Positions 33,748-45,056 of a DNA stretch of 64,000 nt are shown piece by piece. A program made the translations under genes and the position numbers. This stretch comes from Bretschneidera sinensis (Eukaryota > Streptophyta > Magnoliopsida > Brassicales > Akaniaceae). The stretch covers positions 76,316,820 to 76,380,819 of the forward strand of contig CM043702.1 in NCBI GenBank assembly GCA_023935145.1. Reading direction: 5' to 3'. The notes under the pieces are model-generated. The model worked only from the letters and a program-made list of their open reading frames with translations, did not search any database and was not told where the DNA came from. Numbering within the stretch: the stretch's first letter is position 1; every line of letters begins with the position of its first letter.

Positions 33748-34430
33748 TTTGAATTTCGATGGCTTCAAATGCTCCTTCATGTTAATATGAAGGTGGTACC
33801 ATTTTTCTTGCTCTGTAAGTGGTATTTTAAAGGATCTTGGTATCCTTATCACCACATATGTTGGTTCTTCCTTTGTCGGCCTAATATTGGTCGTGTATAA
33901 GGCCCACCCCTCCAAGCAGCTTGACCTCTCTTTTGTGAATATCCTCCATTTCTTCCTCGAGCGGCGGCTATTCGCAAACTTGATGTAGGTCAAAGGATAG
34001 CTGACGATCCTTCCACTCAAGCTAGTTATTTTTCTTCTGCCTTTGCCTAGTCTTTTAACCTCACCTATTTCAAGAACAACTCAACCACCTTGTCTTAGCA
34101 TGCAACACATAAGGTGTTTTGAACGTCAAGTAAGATCACTGGGAAAATTGATTCAAGAATCTTAGTTGTTGGTTTCACTATTATAGCCATTTTTAGCTTC
34201 AGTTTTTTGTCTTCAACCATTATTGATTGGTCATCAAATTCATCTCCCTATCCTGTGGTTCTGATCTCCTCAAACAACATAGGATCTGCCACTTTTGAGT
34301 ACGTGATATAATAGTTGAACTTGCTTGATGGTTCTCCTACCAGTCCAACTTCATGATCCCCAGCTTCATACTATTTCTTCATGATTTATTGCTGAGTTTT
34401 TCTTTTTTTTTGAAGTACTCATAATTGTTC
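33748..34430 (-). pseudogene. unrecognised linker of element A, right part
   Basis: On the minus strand an open frame of 100 residues (34020-33718, the last codons inside the LTR) reads SYPLTYIKFANSRRSRKKW, GWALYTTNIRPTKEEPTYVV, FKIPLTEQEKWYHLHINMKE. I do not recognise a named domain. It sits after the zinc knuckle of gag and before protease. It is conserved enough in this copy to be the longest stop-free part of element A's gag-pol. Confidence 0.5.
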
Positions 34431-36520
34431 CTTAAAACAAACATTGAGGATTAGTAAACTCTTTATTATCTTGCGTCAATTGAGAAACTTTTTAAGCAAG
34501 TATGTTAGCATTAACCAAATCATGGAATGGGTTAGTATCAACTTGCATTATTTCTTTCTCAAGGAATTTAAGTATCCCCCAATCTATCTTATCTTGAATA
34601 AGATTTCTAAATACGATGCACTTATTTTTCAAATGAGTAAAGGAGCTATTTTACTTGCAATAATTTCTGCCTTGGAGCTCTTCACTCAAAGGCTTCTTAC
34701 GTCACCCTACCAATCTTAGTTGTTTCGCCTGAAACAAAAGATAAAAAATTTGATCTGTTTTACTTATGTTAAAGGAATATAACCTCACTAAGTCAGTGGG
34801 TCTATTGGACTCTTACATTTGAGTTTGTTTCTTGGTCAGAGCTTCACACATAAAAGGTTCTTGACATACAAACTCAGTTACATCCACTTCAACATTAGGA
34901 TAATAATAATATGTCCCATAGGTTGAAGCCCTCTTTTTCTATTCTTCTTTCAGTATATACTCTTATTGAGTAGCCCTTTCTACTAGCTCAAACAAGTCAT
35001 GAAAGACCATTCTCTCGAACTTCTTACGAAATTAAAAGCTCAGTCCATCTTAGGCTAGCTTTACATACTCGACTTTAGGTAAACTAGTATTGCACTTGGC
35101 TTAAGCCCTCTTGAAGCAACTAAGATAATCTTCAATGGTCTCATCCTGTTTCTATTTCAGCCTGGCTAATTCATCCATGGAAATGCTTATACTCGTTCGA
35201 GCGAACTAAGTCAAAAATCTTTCCTGCATATCATCCCAATTCATGATCAAATTCTGAGGGAGATTAATGTACCCTATGAATGCCTGTCCTATCAAAGAAT
35301 TAGGAAACAAATGTAATTTCAAGAAATTATGGTTAGAATATTCTCCAAATTGGATGGTGAAACTCCTAATATGCTCTAGGATAGTTTTCTCATCATCTCC
35401 AGATAAGGTTATGAAGTTAGATATTTTGTAGTTTTGGGGAAACTCAAACTGCTAGTCTATGTAATCACGGTAAGGTTTCCTAAAAACAGGCCTTTATACC
35501 CTATGAGATATAGATGCTCGAACTATTCTAGCCACCTAGGCGATATTTGGTCTTGGATATAAGGTTGATTACCACATGTAGGATCATCGAGGTTAAGAGG
35601 TGGTGGAACTTGATATGCCTCACAGCTTTCAGGAGCTATTTGTTGAGGTCGAACTCCAACTTATCCCAAGATATTTGGTTGTGCCAATGGTGCATTAGGT
35701 TGGATTGGTTGCACCAGTGGTACATTGGGTTGGATTAGTTACGCTCATGGTACATTGGGTTGGATTGGTTATACCAATGGTACATTGGGCTGAACTACTG
35801 GGATATTGGTTTAATCCTGAATTTGATAGACATTTGATTGTACATGGGGGACCTCTTGAATGGGTAGAATATTGGAAAATCCCATATGGTTTAGCATGGT
35901 GGAAGGATAGCCTGGTTCTTAGACCGTGGGTCTAGGTGGCATCTGCACTCGAACAAGCTATTAGACTCCAAGGGATGGTTGTCCCTTAGTAGGTGGAGCA
36001 TGCACAACCTTGGGGTTTGCTGGTGCAATAATTCCTACATTTTTTACTTGTATAACATTTAAATCTCTAGTTCGAATTTAATATTACTATCTAGTAAAAC
36101 TCGAGGCTAGGCTATAGGCATGTTAGAATCTCTTCCTCTAAGGAATACCCTTGAAGATTCTGCCTCATGTTGCACAAAACCTCTCATATCATTGTTGTTT
36201 CTAGGGAAAGTATCCTCATTTTATGGTCTTTTATCCATCAACATTTTAGGTTTCTCTAGAATATTGGCCATTTGCTTTTGGTTCTGAGTCTGTTGCTGAG
36301 CCATCTGTTGTTGATATTGGCTCTGCAATTCAGTTACTTGTTTGGTTGTTTGGGCTATTTCCTCCCTAGTTTGACGTTGGTTAGCCACCAACATATCCAT
36401 ATGGGAGTGTAACTGCCCCATATCCTTATTTAGTTTCTCTAAACTATTCGCAGAGATATCAGAAGCAGGAATTTTTTCCTGATTCGCTAGAGTTTTCGTC
36501 ATTGATCTAGTAACTGGCAT
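34431..36520 (-). pseudogene. gag of element A
   Basis: It starts MPVTRSMTKTLA at 36520, 20-30 bases after the primer site. A Gln-rich coiled coil runs to 36221. A Pro/Asn/Tyr-rich spacer with 10-residue repeats follows at 35800-35670. The capsid region has FLEITFVS- and SMDELARLK-like remnants (35440-34950). The zinc-knuckle-like motif LQGRNYCK.NSSFTHLKNKC (about 34690-34620) then FLEKE and VDTNPF are typical of this gypsy gag group. Stops are frequent after the coiled coil. Confidence 0.7.
35670..35800. repeat. 30-bp tandem repeat in gag of element A, about 4 copies
   Basis: TGGTACATTGGGTTGGATT recurs about every 30 bp with GGTTGCACCAG-type spacers. On the gag strand it gives a 10-residue repeat of the type NPMYHWYNQS, in phase with the gene. 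Confidence 0.85.
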
Positions 36521-36529
36521 ATACTAGAT

Positions 36530-36557
36530 TTTCTCCCATTGTGGTCACCAGAAATCT
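36530..36557 (-). other. primer-binding site of element A
   Basis: The minus strand reads TTTCTGGTGACCACAATGGG between the LTR end (ACCAACA) and the gag start. The form TGGTGACC.CAATGGGA resembles gypsy primer sites of the TGGCGACTCCACTGGG group. Confidence 0.55.
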
Positions 36558-37385
36558 TGTTGGTGCAAGATTTAGTTTATGCATCAATCGATGTTGAAGT
36601 AGACTTAATTAGAATAATACTTCTCTGGATGGGTCCAATATTGCCTCAATTAAGAGGACTTTAATAATATGCCATTATAAATTCAAAGAAAAAAATTTAA
36701 TCTATCAGTTAATTAACAGAATAAATAGCAAGTGCAAAGTAACAACAAATTCAATATATATTGAAATTGAAAGCAATGTTGATACAATGGGTTATAAGGT
36801 TGAAACCTCAAAATACCAGATTCAGGCTCCTTAAGCTTGTTGTAGTGTATGTTGAGCCTTCAATGTAACTCTAGCTTGACTTCGAGACAAACACGGGAAG
36901 GGAATGAAGAAAGGGAATTACAGCTATGATTACAATATAACTACTCTTATTTTGACTGGAAAGTAAAGGAAAGGAAATTATGATAGATAAATAATGATTA
37001 TTGGATGATTGTCTGTGTGTCTCTTATGATTAATTCTGCTACTATTTATAATACTTCAGGCTTGGACAGTTGTATTGATATTTCTAAAGAATCTCCCACG
37101 TTTCCAGTTCTTCATGTTCTCTAGATTAATTGTGTCGAGCATACTACGTGTTCAAATCTTTTACTTCACTACACGAATTAAATTTAATCATGGTCATTGT
37201 CCCTTAAACTTGTCTTTTAAAAGCTCTTGTTTCATGGGCTTTCCTAACGGCTAATCGTATTATCTCATTTAATGCTCCTATCACGCCTCTTCTTTTTCCA
37301 ACTGTATTCTCTCTTGCTTGCTAGGGCCTTTCCACATGGCCTAATTAGGACAATGCACCACATTAAATTATTTTTGGTATAAACA
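36558..37385 (-). mobile_element. 5' LTR of element A
   Basis: It begins TGTTGGTGCAAG on the plus strand and ends GGTATAAACA. Its right 315 bp aligns with the truncated 3' LTR at 10464-10926. The primer site lies directly inside, so this is the 5' LTR of a minus-strand element. Confidence 0.8.
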
Positions 37386-38518
37386 GTTCCACTTCGAACT
37401 TCTTCCATCCAGTCCAACATTGAACAATACCCTGTTGAAGGCCATCAAAGACCAGGAACCATTCATCATCTTTTTTGGCATCAAAATGATATTTTTTTTG
37501 ATAAATACTTGTTAAAATAAATGTTATATATTGCATATCTTTCAAAATATCTATATATACTCTTTAATAAAAGGTGTTTGAGGGTACTTTATGGTTGAAC
37601 TTAATTTGCACATCAAAAGCAACATATATCTATTGGTTAGTTCTTTTATTTAGATGATTCATTCTCTCTTTTAATTACTAACTCTGAATCCTTGCCTTGT
37701 CTTTTTCCATGGTCATCACACAAGCCTTGGAATGACTTGCACTCACCGTAGAGTGGTTACCAAATAAAAAGTAGCCTATTAGAAAAGACTACTCAGTGCA
37801 ACAATGATACTTGGAACCAATACCTCTGAGAACAAGTCTAATTATCTCAAGCTCGTTCAGGTCTAACTCCCACTCGAGTACTCCGAGAATGACATTTTCC
37901 ATTATCGTGATGATCGCTCCAAATTTGATGGCTTTGGTAGCGCCAAGGACAAGGTCTCTTTGTCTTTCTTTTGTTTAAAGGAAAAATAATTGAACCTCCC
38001 TTGAAGTATCATATAATTAGATGCACTTCCCTTACATTCTCATATATTGGATGCACCCCTTGTTTAATGTCACTATTCAACAACAATTAGGGTTTGACTT
38101 ACCACCTTAACAAAAGTTGCTAAGATGATGCTTACCCCTTAAATTTTATACTGAAAGCAATTGGATTTTACCTCAAAGTTGAGTTGGTTAATTGATAGAA
38201 TTTAAAAAGAAAATGGAACATCTATATATGAGTCAAAACTCTAAGGCTACATTTGGTACGACATATTAGAATGTAATGTAATTAACCATATTCTAATGCT
38301 ATTACTATTATGTTGGGAAAAACTAATATAATGAAAGTAATAATGTAATGTTAATTACATTAGAAAAATACAATAATGATTACGTAACACAAGTGATGTA
38401 ATCCCAATTCAATTACTTGTAAACTAAACTAATCCAAAAATCATTTGACAATATAACTTTTTTTATGTGATCCACACTCTCATTTACAATTATAAGAGTA
38501 ATAACAATAGAATGTAAT
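37386..38518. other. sequence without recognisable gene
   Basis: A short minus-strand frame (37545-37386, AKKDDEWFLVFDGLQQGIVQ) resembles a decayed stretch near 3060-3140. At about 37990-37800 a minus-strand frame (ENVILGVLEWELDLNELEII, then RLVLRGIGSK) looks protein-like but I cannot name it. From 38000 the sequence is AT-rich. This is the only interval where a host-gene relic is conceivable. Confidence 0.35.
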
Positions 38519-39026
38519 TAATGTAGGGGAATTTTCCTCATTCAATGACATAGTGACACATGGCACCCTCCAAGGGCAAAATGATAATTTTGCAAGAAGA
38601 ACAAGCGAGTAATCAGATAAGGACACATGATAAAGGGCATAACAATACTTTCGCACCAGAACCCTAATCCTACTGTGACACTCCAGCCCAGAGATAAGCT
38701 TAGCCTTACCTCCAAACAAGCCCTAATCTTATTAAGATAACTTAAAATTTAAAGAAATTCTATCTCATCAGCAAACAAGATCTCATTAGGACTGTACCTC
38801 CTACATTATATAAGGGGGCTCTTACCATAATAAGATATAAACAAAAAATACTCTCTACTCTCCAGCTTTCATATTTTTAAGCCATATACTAACTTAGGCA
38901 TCGGAGAGTCCCCCCAGAGGCATAATCCCTCCGGTCCTCCAATGACTCCTTCAGGTTTTCTGATTTTTGTGTGCGTCGGTTCTGCTTTATGACCATTTGG
39001 TTTCCCGAAAAAATTTTGGCACTAAC
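38519..39026 (+). mobile_element. 5' LTR of T2
   Basis: It starts TAATGTAGGGGAATTTTCC (TG changed to TA) and ends near TTTTGGCACTAACC. Inverted, it aligns with the LTRs of the non-coding element at 4155 and 9930. A TATA box ATTATATAAGGGGG lies at 38805-38818. The primer site after it (CCGTAGGGC) is eroded. Confidence 0.7.
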
Positions 39027-39073
39027 CGTAGGGCTTCTTTTTGTGAACCCAGAAGAATAAGAACTCATCTGTT

Positions 39074-39790
39074 ATGATGTCGCCCAAGAACACTGCCAAA
39101 AGTATCACTACATCTGCCACCTATAGCCAGTAAGCCGACTCTAGTCTCTTTGTTATTCAGGAATATGCCATTGCTGACCAGAACCCTGGTAATTCGTCTA
39201 ATGGGCAATCTCAACAGGATCAAAATTCTCAGTCTAGCTAGCCTCCGGAAACCCAGGTATTCAAGTCCCACCAGGGTACCTCCGGAAACCCAGGTATTCA
39301 AGTCCCACCAGGGTAAGACATGTAAACCACTCAAAATCCAAACGCTCCGGTAACCTTAGAGCAGCTTGCAGAACTTACTCAGCTCGTAACCTATCTTATT
39401 GAAAAGTTCGAGAAATAGGCTCATCTACCACCCTAGCAAAGCCTTTGACTTGCAAGGCATAATGATCAACAAGCTCCCAGTCAAACCACAGCCAGATCTA
39501 TTCCAAATCCAAAAACAAAGCCCCTAGGCTTGTCTGTTGCCAAAAACTACACTATCTTAGATTGTAAGCTTGAAATGATGGACGTAAGGAATTTAAGAGA
39601 AGACAAAAGAAATTATAGGCATCATCCGATAGTAGCAGTATGCGCTATCAAACAAAATTTATAGAGGACTAGTAGTAGGTGGACATTCCTTTCAGGCTAG
39701 AAAAGCTTATCAGTAGCTTCTATAAGTAGGCCACACAAGAGGGCTATACTGAATAAGTGATTTTTTTTTTAAGATGACAACCTGAAAAAG
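39074..39790 (+). pseudogene. gag remnant of T2
   Basis: It starts near MMSPKNTAKSITTSATYSQ at 39074 and continues NPGNSSNGQSQQDQNSQ. A 37-bp exact tandem duplication (39242-39315) shifts the frame. The capsid region is missing; sequence resumes at TISGG-like and FQARKAYQ remnants near 39690 that normally lie between gag and protease. Stops are frequent. Confidence 0.6.
39242..39315. repeat. 37-bp exact tandem duplication
   Basis: CCTCCGGAAACCCAGGTATT and the following 17 bases occur twice back to back without mismatch. As 37 is not a multiple of three it breaks the gag frame. Confidence 0.95.
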
Positions 39791-40160
39791 ATACAGATAC
39801 CCCACAATGATGCGGTGGTTATCACCCTTCTCATTGCAAATTAAATTTTGGAATGGATTCTTATTGATAATGGAAGCTCAGCGGACATCCTCTATTATTA
39901 TGCCTTCAAAAAGATAAAGCTTGGAGATGACCAGTTCAAGCCCGTGGCCTTCCCACTTTTTGGCTTCTCAAGGAAACCCGTATTCATTGAAGGCAGTATA
40001 GTTCTACTGGTAACGGTATGAGCCACACCTCGAAAAACCACTGTGATGACAACATTTTTAGTTGTTAAACATCCATCTTCCTACAATGCTCTGTTGGGGA
40101 GATCAACGCTGAATGGAATAAGGGTTGTAGTCTTAACCTATATTTGAAAATGAAGTTCCC
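39791..40160 (+). pseudogene. protease of T2
   Basis: HNDAVVITLLIAN then WILIDNGSSADILYYYAFKK (about 39850-39910) and FLVVKHPSSYNALLGRSTLN match Tat proteases, in which the active site reads D-N/T/G-G-S. A stop before ILEW and another near 40021 break it. Confidence 0.75.
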
Positions 40161-40499
40161 CATGAAAAATGGGGTTGGAGAAGTTTAGGGAAATCAACAA
40201 ACATACCAGACATGTTACCTTAACTTAGTCAAGGGCCACCAGAAAACCGAGGCCTTATCCATAGAGGTCAAGGACCTAAGGGATAAACTCAAAACCCAAT
40301 GAGGCCAACTAGTAGAGGACCTAGTAATGATCCAACTAAATGGAGTAGGGGATAGAAAGACCCTGCAGATTAGGTCGAACTTACCCGAAGAACTTAAAGA
40401 CTTGTTGGTCTTATTCCTCCAAAAGAATTAGAACGTATCCGCCTGGTCCACCTCGAACATGTCTAGAATAGATCAGTAAATTATTGTCCACAGAATAAA

Positions 40500-41776
40500 T
40501 GTGAACCCAAATTAAAAACCTAAAAGATAGAAGGCTATAAAGAATAAGTGGACAAGCTCCTAGCAGTAGACTTCATTCGAGAAGCTCATTATCTAAAGTG
40601 GGTTGACAACGTTGTCATGGTTAAGAAGGCCAATAGAAAGTGGAGGATCTACATAGACTTTACTGACCTCAATAAGACCTATCCAAAAGATAACTTTCCT
40701 TTCCCTTAGATAGACTAGTTGGTCGATGCAACCTCTGGGTATGAGCTATTAAGCTTCATGGATGCTTATTTAGGCCACAACCAAATTCTCATGCACCCAT
40801 CAGATCAATCGAAGACCACTTTCGTCACCGATAAGGGCCTTTATTGCTACAAAGTTATGCCTTTTAGGCTGAAGAATGCAGGTGCGACCTACCAGAGGCT
40901 GGTTAATAAGCTCTTCAAAGAGCATATCATGAGGAATATGGATGTCTATGTTGATGACATTCTAATCAAAAGCATCAAGGCAAATGATCATGAGTCTAAC
41001 CATGAAGAAGCCTTCGGGATACTCCAACGTTATCAAATGAAACTAAATCCCAAGAAAATACACCTTTGGACTTACTGCTAGCAAGTTCCTTGGGTTCATG
41101 TTAACTCAACGAGGGATAGAGGCCAATCTTGAGAAAATAAAGGCGATTCTAGATATGTCTCCTCCTCAAAACGTAAGAGAATTCCAACAGCTGACCGGGC
41201 GCATTGCCTTTTCATGTCCAAATCTTTCGAGAAGTGCCTGCCTTTTTCTAAGGCACTGAAAAAAAGTAGAGACTTTATATTGGATGAAGAGTGTCAGAAA
41301 GCCTTTGAGAATATGAAGGACTATCTAAGCTCACCCCCTCTCTTGACTAAGCATGTTAATGGGGAGGAACTCTTCCTTTATATCGCTATAGAGCAAGACA
41401 TAGTTGCTTCTGTCTTGATCCAAGAAGACAACGGGATGCAAAGACCAATCTACTATGTCAACAAAGTCCTACACAATGTTGAGACCAGGTACCTCCTCAT
41501 TGAGAAGATGGTATATGCACTCTTAATCACAACAAGGAAGCTCAAGTTGTACTTTTAGTCTCATGTCATCGTAGTGCTAACTGACCAGCCCTTAAGATAA
41601 GTTCTCCACAAGTCTGATATCTTCGAAAGACTAGTAAAATGGTGTATCGAGTTGGGAGAATTTGACATCCAGTATAAACCTCGGATAGCCATTAAATCTC
41701 AAGCTCTAGCTGATTTCATAGTTGAAACAACATTTTTCGAAATGCCCTTTAGAGAGCAAGAGCAACTTTTTGTTGA
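40500..41776 (+). pseudogene. RT and RNase H of T2
   Basis: RKWRIYIDFTDLNK, then LLSFMDAYLGHNQI (motif A), YKVMPFRLKNAGATYQRLVN (motif B, usual PFGL is PFRL) and MDVYVDDILIK (40941-40967, catalytic Asp pair intact). After a frameshift near 41080 the connection and first RNase H follow (FILDEECQKAFENMKDYL, LFLYIAIEQDIVASVLIQED, RPIYYVNKVL). The second RNase H begins LFVDE and stops at the junction with C2 at about 41777. It contains several stops. Confidence 0.85.
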
Positions 41777-41777
41777 C

Positions 41778-42246
41778 GAATGGGGATTATGATATGAGTA
41801 CTAATAATAGGATGCTATTATCAAATTGTATGAGATATAGATGAATGGATATTGGAAGACTAAATATATAAATTGAAAACTTCTAATAAATTTAATTCAC
41901 TAAGCTTATGAAGCTCACTCCTCATTGTTAAATAATTTCAAGTAGCATGTAGGACAGATAGTTTGGCGAGCTGATATTCAGACTGAGTCATTATCTAAAA
42001 GCCACGTGGTCTACATCCTCAGACAAATGGAAAGAAGAAAAAATATTTGTAAATATTTATGCATACTATGTTGTATATATTGTTTAGTTGAGATCTAAAT
42101 GATGTAACTCCCCTGTTGAGGGTTGAGGATTATGTATGTACATAATTTAATTGATTTTTTATATTTTTGAATATATGTGTCGTGCTGGGATTTCAAAAAG
42201 TGACGACACCGTCTCGAGGGTGACCAACCCGGGATAGGTCGTTACA
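41778..42246 (+). mobile_element. C2 5' LTR, left part missing
   Basis: It corresponds to the last quarter of the LTR at 47034-49138, entering at GAATGGGGATTATGATATG (compare C1 3' LTR near 32925). About 1.5 kb is missing. It ends GGGATAGGTCGTTACA. Confidence 0.9.
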
Positions 42247-42250
42247 ATTT

Positions 42251-42268
42251 TGGTATCAAAGTATTAGG
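42251..42268 (+). other. C2 primer-binding site
   Basis: TGGTATCAAAGTATTAGG four bases after the LTR, the same type as in C1. Confidence 0.75.
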
Positions 42269-42348
42269 TTTTATGATTATGTAGACTGTATAAGAATTTA
42301 AAGAAGTGGAAGATTTAAATAAACTATATTTTAATGCATAGTCTGAGG

Positions 42349-43620
42349 ATGACATATGGACGTGCTAGAGCTAGAGGTAGAGTTCTGAATCAGAGGGGAT
42401 GTGGTAGACCCCCAATATTTAGAAGAGCTAAAGCGGAGGGGGAGGTTGAGTCTGTGGTTTTTGCAAGGGAATAGGTTGCTAGTGAAGTTGGTACTAGTAG
42501 AGGTGGGAGAGAATCTGACATTAGGAGGGATAAATTGAGAGAAGTTCTTGATCGTGCTATAGAGAGAATGAATGCAGCAGAAGAAAGGTTTGGTAATTTG
42601 CAGAGGAGATTAGAGAAAATGGGTAGAATATAACCTAATATGGTGAGACAAAATGTTAACGAGGGAGAATGTGTGTTTGCACGTGAAATGCAAAGGGATT
42701 GTTTTGTGAGATTTCTTAAGTTTAAACCCCAATCTTTTAGAGGATCTGTAAATCCGGTGGAAGCTGAGCAGTGGATTAGACATGTTGAGAAATATTTTGA
42801 AGTCTTACCAATGATAGATAGACAGAAGGTTGCTTTCACTTCATTTATACTGGAATGTGAGGCTTCTCAATGGTGGAAGGATATTCTGTCCAAAGTGAGT
42901 ACATAAGTAGAACAACCCTTAACTTAGCATAAGTTTAAGGGTGAGTTCTTTGTGAAATATTTTTCAAATACATTTCGAACACAGCAGAAGAGTGATTTTA
43001 TTCACTTAAAGCAGAATACCTTATCTGTGGCAGAGTACCTTATCTGTGGCAGAGTATGATAGTAGATTTATAGCTCTGTCAAGGTTTTTACCTGAGTTAG
43101 TGAATACAAAAGAGAGGAAATGTAAACGATTTTTATATGGGTTACACTATGAAATTCGATGTCATAGGGAACTGTAGTACAAAGTCCGAGGCAAATAGGA
43201 TCTGTTGCTTCTATAGCTCAGAGTAATATTGATGGGACCCCTTGAATTAGGAGACAGGCTATGGGAACCGCGAGTTATGGTAGAGAAGTAAGTATGCCAC
43301 CAAAGGAAAGTGGTAATCTGATATATGATCGAGAGACAAAATTTTGTTTTAGATGTAATCAGGTAGGGCATCTGTCTCAGAATTGTCCTACTCTGATGCA
43401 TTGTATGCGGTGAGGGAGAACATGTTGGTGTAGATTGTCCAGTGGGAAAATCTATTAAGATAGATCCTAAAGGTGTTGGGAGAAGACAGGTGGAGAGAGG
43501 TAGTGGATCAGGGAGTATTCGGGGTAGAGGCAAAAGATTAGTAGCAGAAAGAGGATGCGGTGGTCAGTTAAAGTCAAGAGATAGTATAGTCTATGCGCTG
43601 ACCCAATAGGATGCACAAGC
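42349..43620 (+). pseudogene. C2 gag
   Basis: It starts MTYGRARARGRV at 42349. The capsid region is readable at 42640-42906 (CFVRFLKFKPQSFRGSVNP, VEKYFEVLPMIDRQKVAF). A 19-bp tandem duplication (43017-43054) and a deletion of about 0.2 kb at 43159 relative to C1 break it. The zinc knuckle CFRCNQVGHLSQNC (about 43347-43390) is intact, unlike in C1. Confidence 0.8.
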
Positions 43621-43636
43621 CACTTCGGATGTTGTT

Positions 43637-44098
43637 ATGGGTATGGTATCTATTCTTGATAGACCTACTATATTATTGATTGATCCTGGTGCAACCCATT
43701 CTTTTGCATCCAGTCTTTATATGAAATCTATTGATGCTAGTGTTAGTCCTTTGATGCATGCTATTATTGTTGAAGTTCTTACTAGGGATAGGGTTATTAT
43801 CAGGACAATTTATCGAGGTTGTGTGATTAATATAGCTGATGGAGAATTTGAAGTTGACTTATTACCTTTAGATATGACAGATTTTGATTTAATTTTTGGA
43901 ATGAATTGGTTATCAGCATATCATGTGTGGGTAGATTGCTTTAGGAAGAATGTGGTGTTCAAGATACCAGGACAAGAGAAGTTTAATTTTCAGGGAGAAC
44001 GTAAGATACTTGCCAATTGTCTTATTTCTACCCTGACTACTAGTAAATGGTTAAAAAAGGGTTATGAAGGTTTATTTGGCATATGTGGTGGATTCTAG
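43637..44098 (+). pseudogene. C2 protease
   Basis: LLIDPGATHSFA, as in C1, has Pro at the usual Ser/Thr of the active site. FDLIFGMNWLSAYHVWVDC follows, then the linker to RT with a frameshift at about 44090. Confidence 0.8.
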
Positions 44099-45056
44099 CA
44101 AGGAGATTAGGAAGTTAGAAGAAATCTTGGTAATGAAAGATTTTTCTAATGCATTCCCTAATGAGTTGTTTGGGTTGCCTCCCAATAGGGAGATTGAGTT
44201 CTCTATTGAGGTGACTCTGGGATCAACACTCTTATCCATAACACCTTATAGAATGGCACCAGCTGAGTTGAGGAAGTTGAAAGTTCAGCTTCAGGATTTG
44301 CTAGACAAACATTTTATTCGACCTAGTATGTCGCCTTGGGGAGCCCTTGTGTTGTTTGTGAAGAAGAATGATGGAACGATGAGGTTATATATTGATTATA
44401 GATAGTTGAATAAGATTACCATCAAGAATATATATCCTCTGCCCAGGACAGATGATTTATTCGAGCAGTTATAAGGAGCTAGGGTGTTTTCTAAGATAGA
44501 CCTAAGATCGGGTTATCATCAATTGAGGATAAAGGAGGAGGATGTGCCTAAGACTTCTTTTAGGACACGTTATGGCCATCATGAGTTCCTTCTGATGCCA
44601 TTTGGGTTGACAAATGCTCCTGCAGCATTTATGGATTTAATGAATCGAGTGTTTAAACCATTCTTGGATAGATTTGTGATTGTATTTATTGATGAAATTC
44701 TGGTATATTCCAATAATGAAGAGGATCGTATGCAACATTTAGAGATTGTGTTGGAAATTCTGAGGAGAGAGAAATTATATGCAAAGTTATTTAAGTGTGA
44801 GTTTTGGTTGAGTGAAATATCTTTCTTGGGGCATGTTGTGTCGAGAGAGGGGATAGCAGTTGACCCACAGAAAGTAGAGGCGGTGTTGAATTGGGAAAGA
44901 CCCACTAGTGTGACTGAATTTAGAAGCTTTTTGGGGTTGGTTGGTTATTATAGGAGGTTTATCCAAAAACTTTCTATGATTGCTGGACCATTGACTAGAT
45001 TGACCATGAAGGAGGTGAAGTTTAGATGGTTAGAAGAATGTGAGAGGAGTTTCTAA
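44064..45056 (+). pseudogene. C2 reverse transcriptase, catalytic residue changed
   Basis: [41 protein letters not shown] (motif A), [15 protein letters not shown] (motif B) and [10 protein letters not shown] (44682-44710). In motif C the second Asp of the pair is Glu. A long clean frame covers 44484-45056; stops at 44403 and 44472 precede it. Confidence 0.85.

Larger units (their letters stand above)
10464..37385 (-). mobile_element. element A: nested Tat-type Ty3/gypsy element
   Basis: The 5' LTR is at the right (36558-37385) and a truncated 3' LTR at the left (10464-10926). Between them, read leftward, come primer site, gag, a variant zinc knuckle, protease, reverse transcriptase, RNase H, a second RNase H and integrase, then an antisense ORF and polypurine tract. 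The pol order, dual RNase H and antisense extra ORF are as described for the Tat lineage. Two insertions split it, at 16416-23499 and 25918-33742; without them it would be about 12 kb. All genes carry stops, so it cannot be autonomous. Confidence 0.8.
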
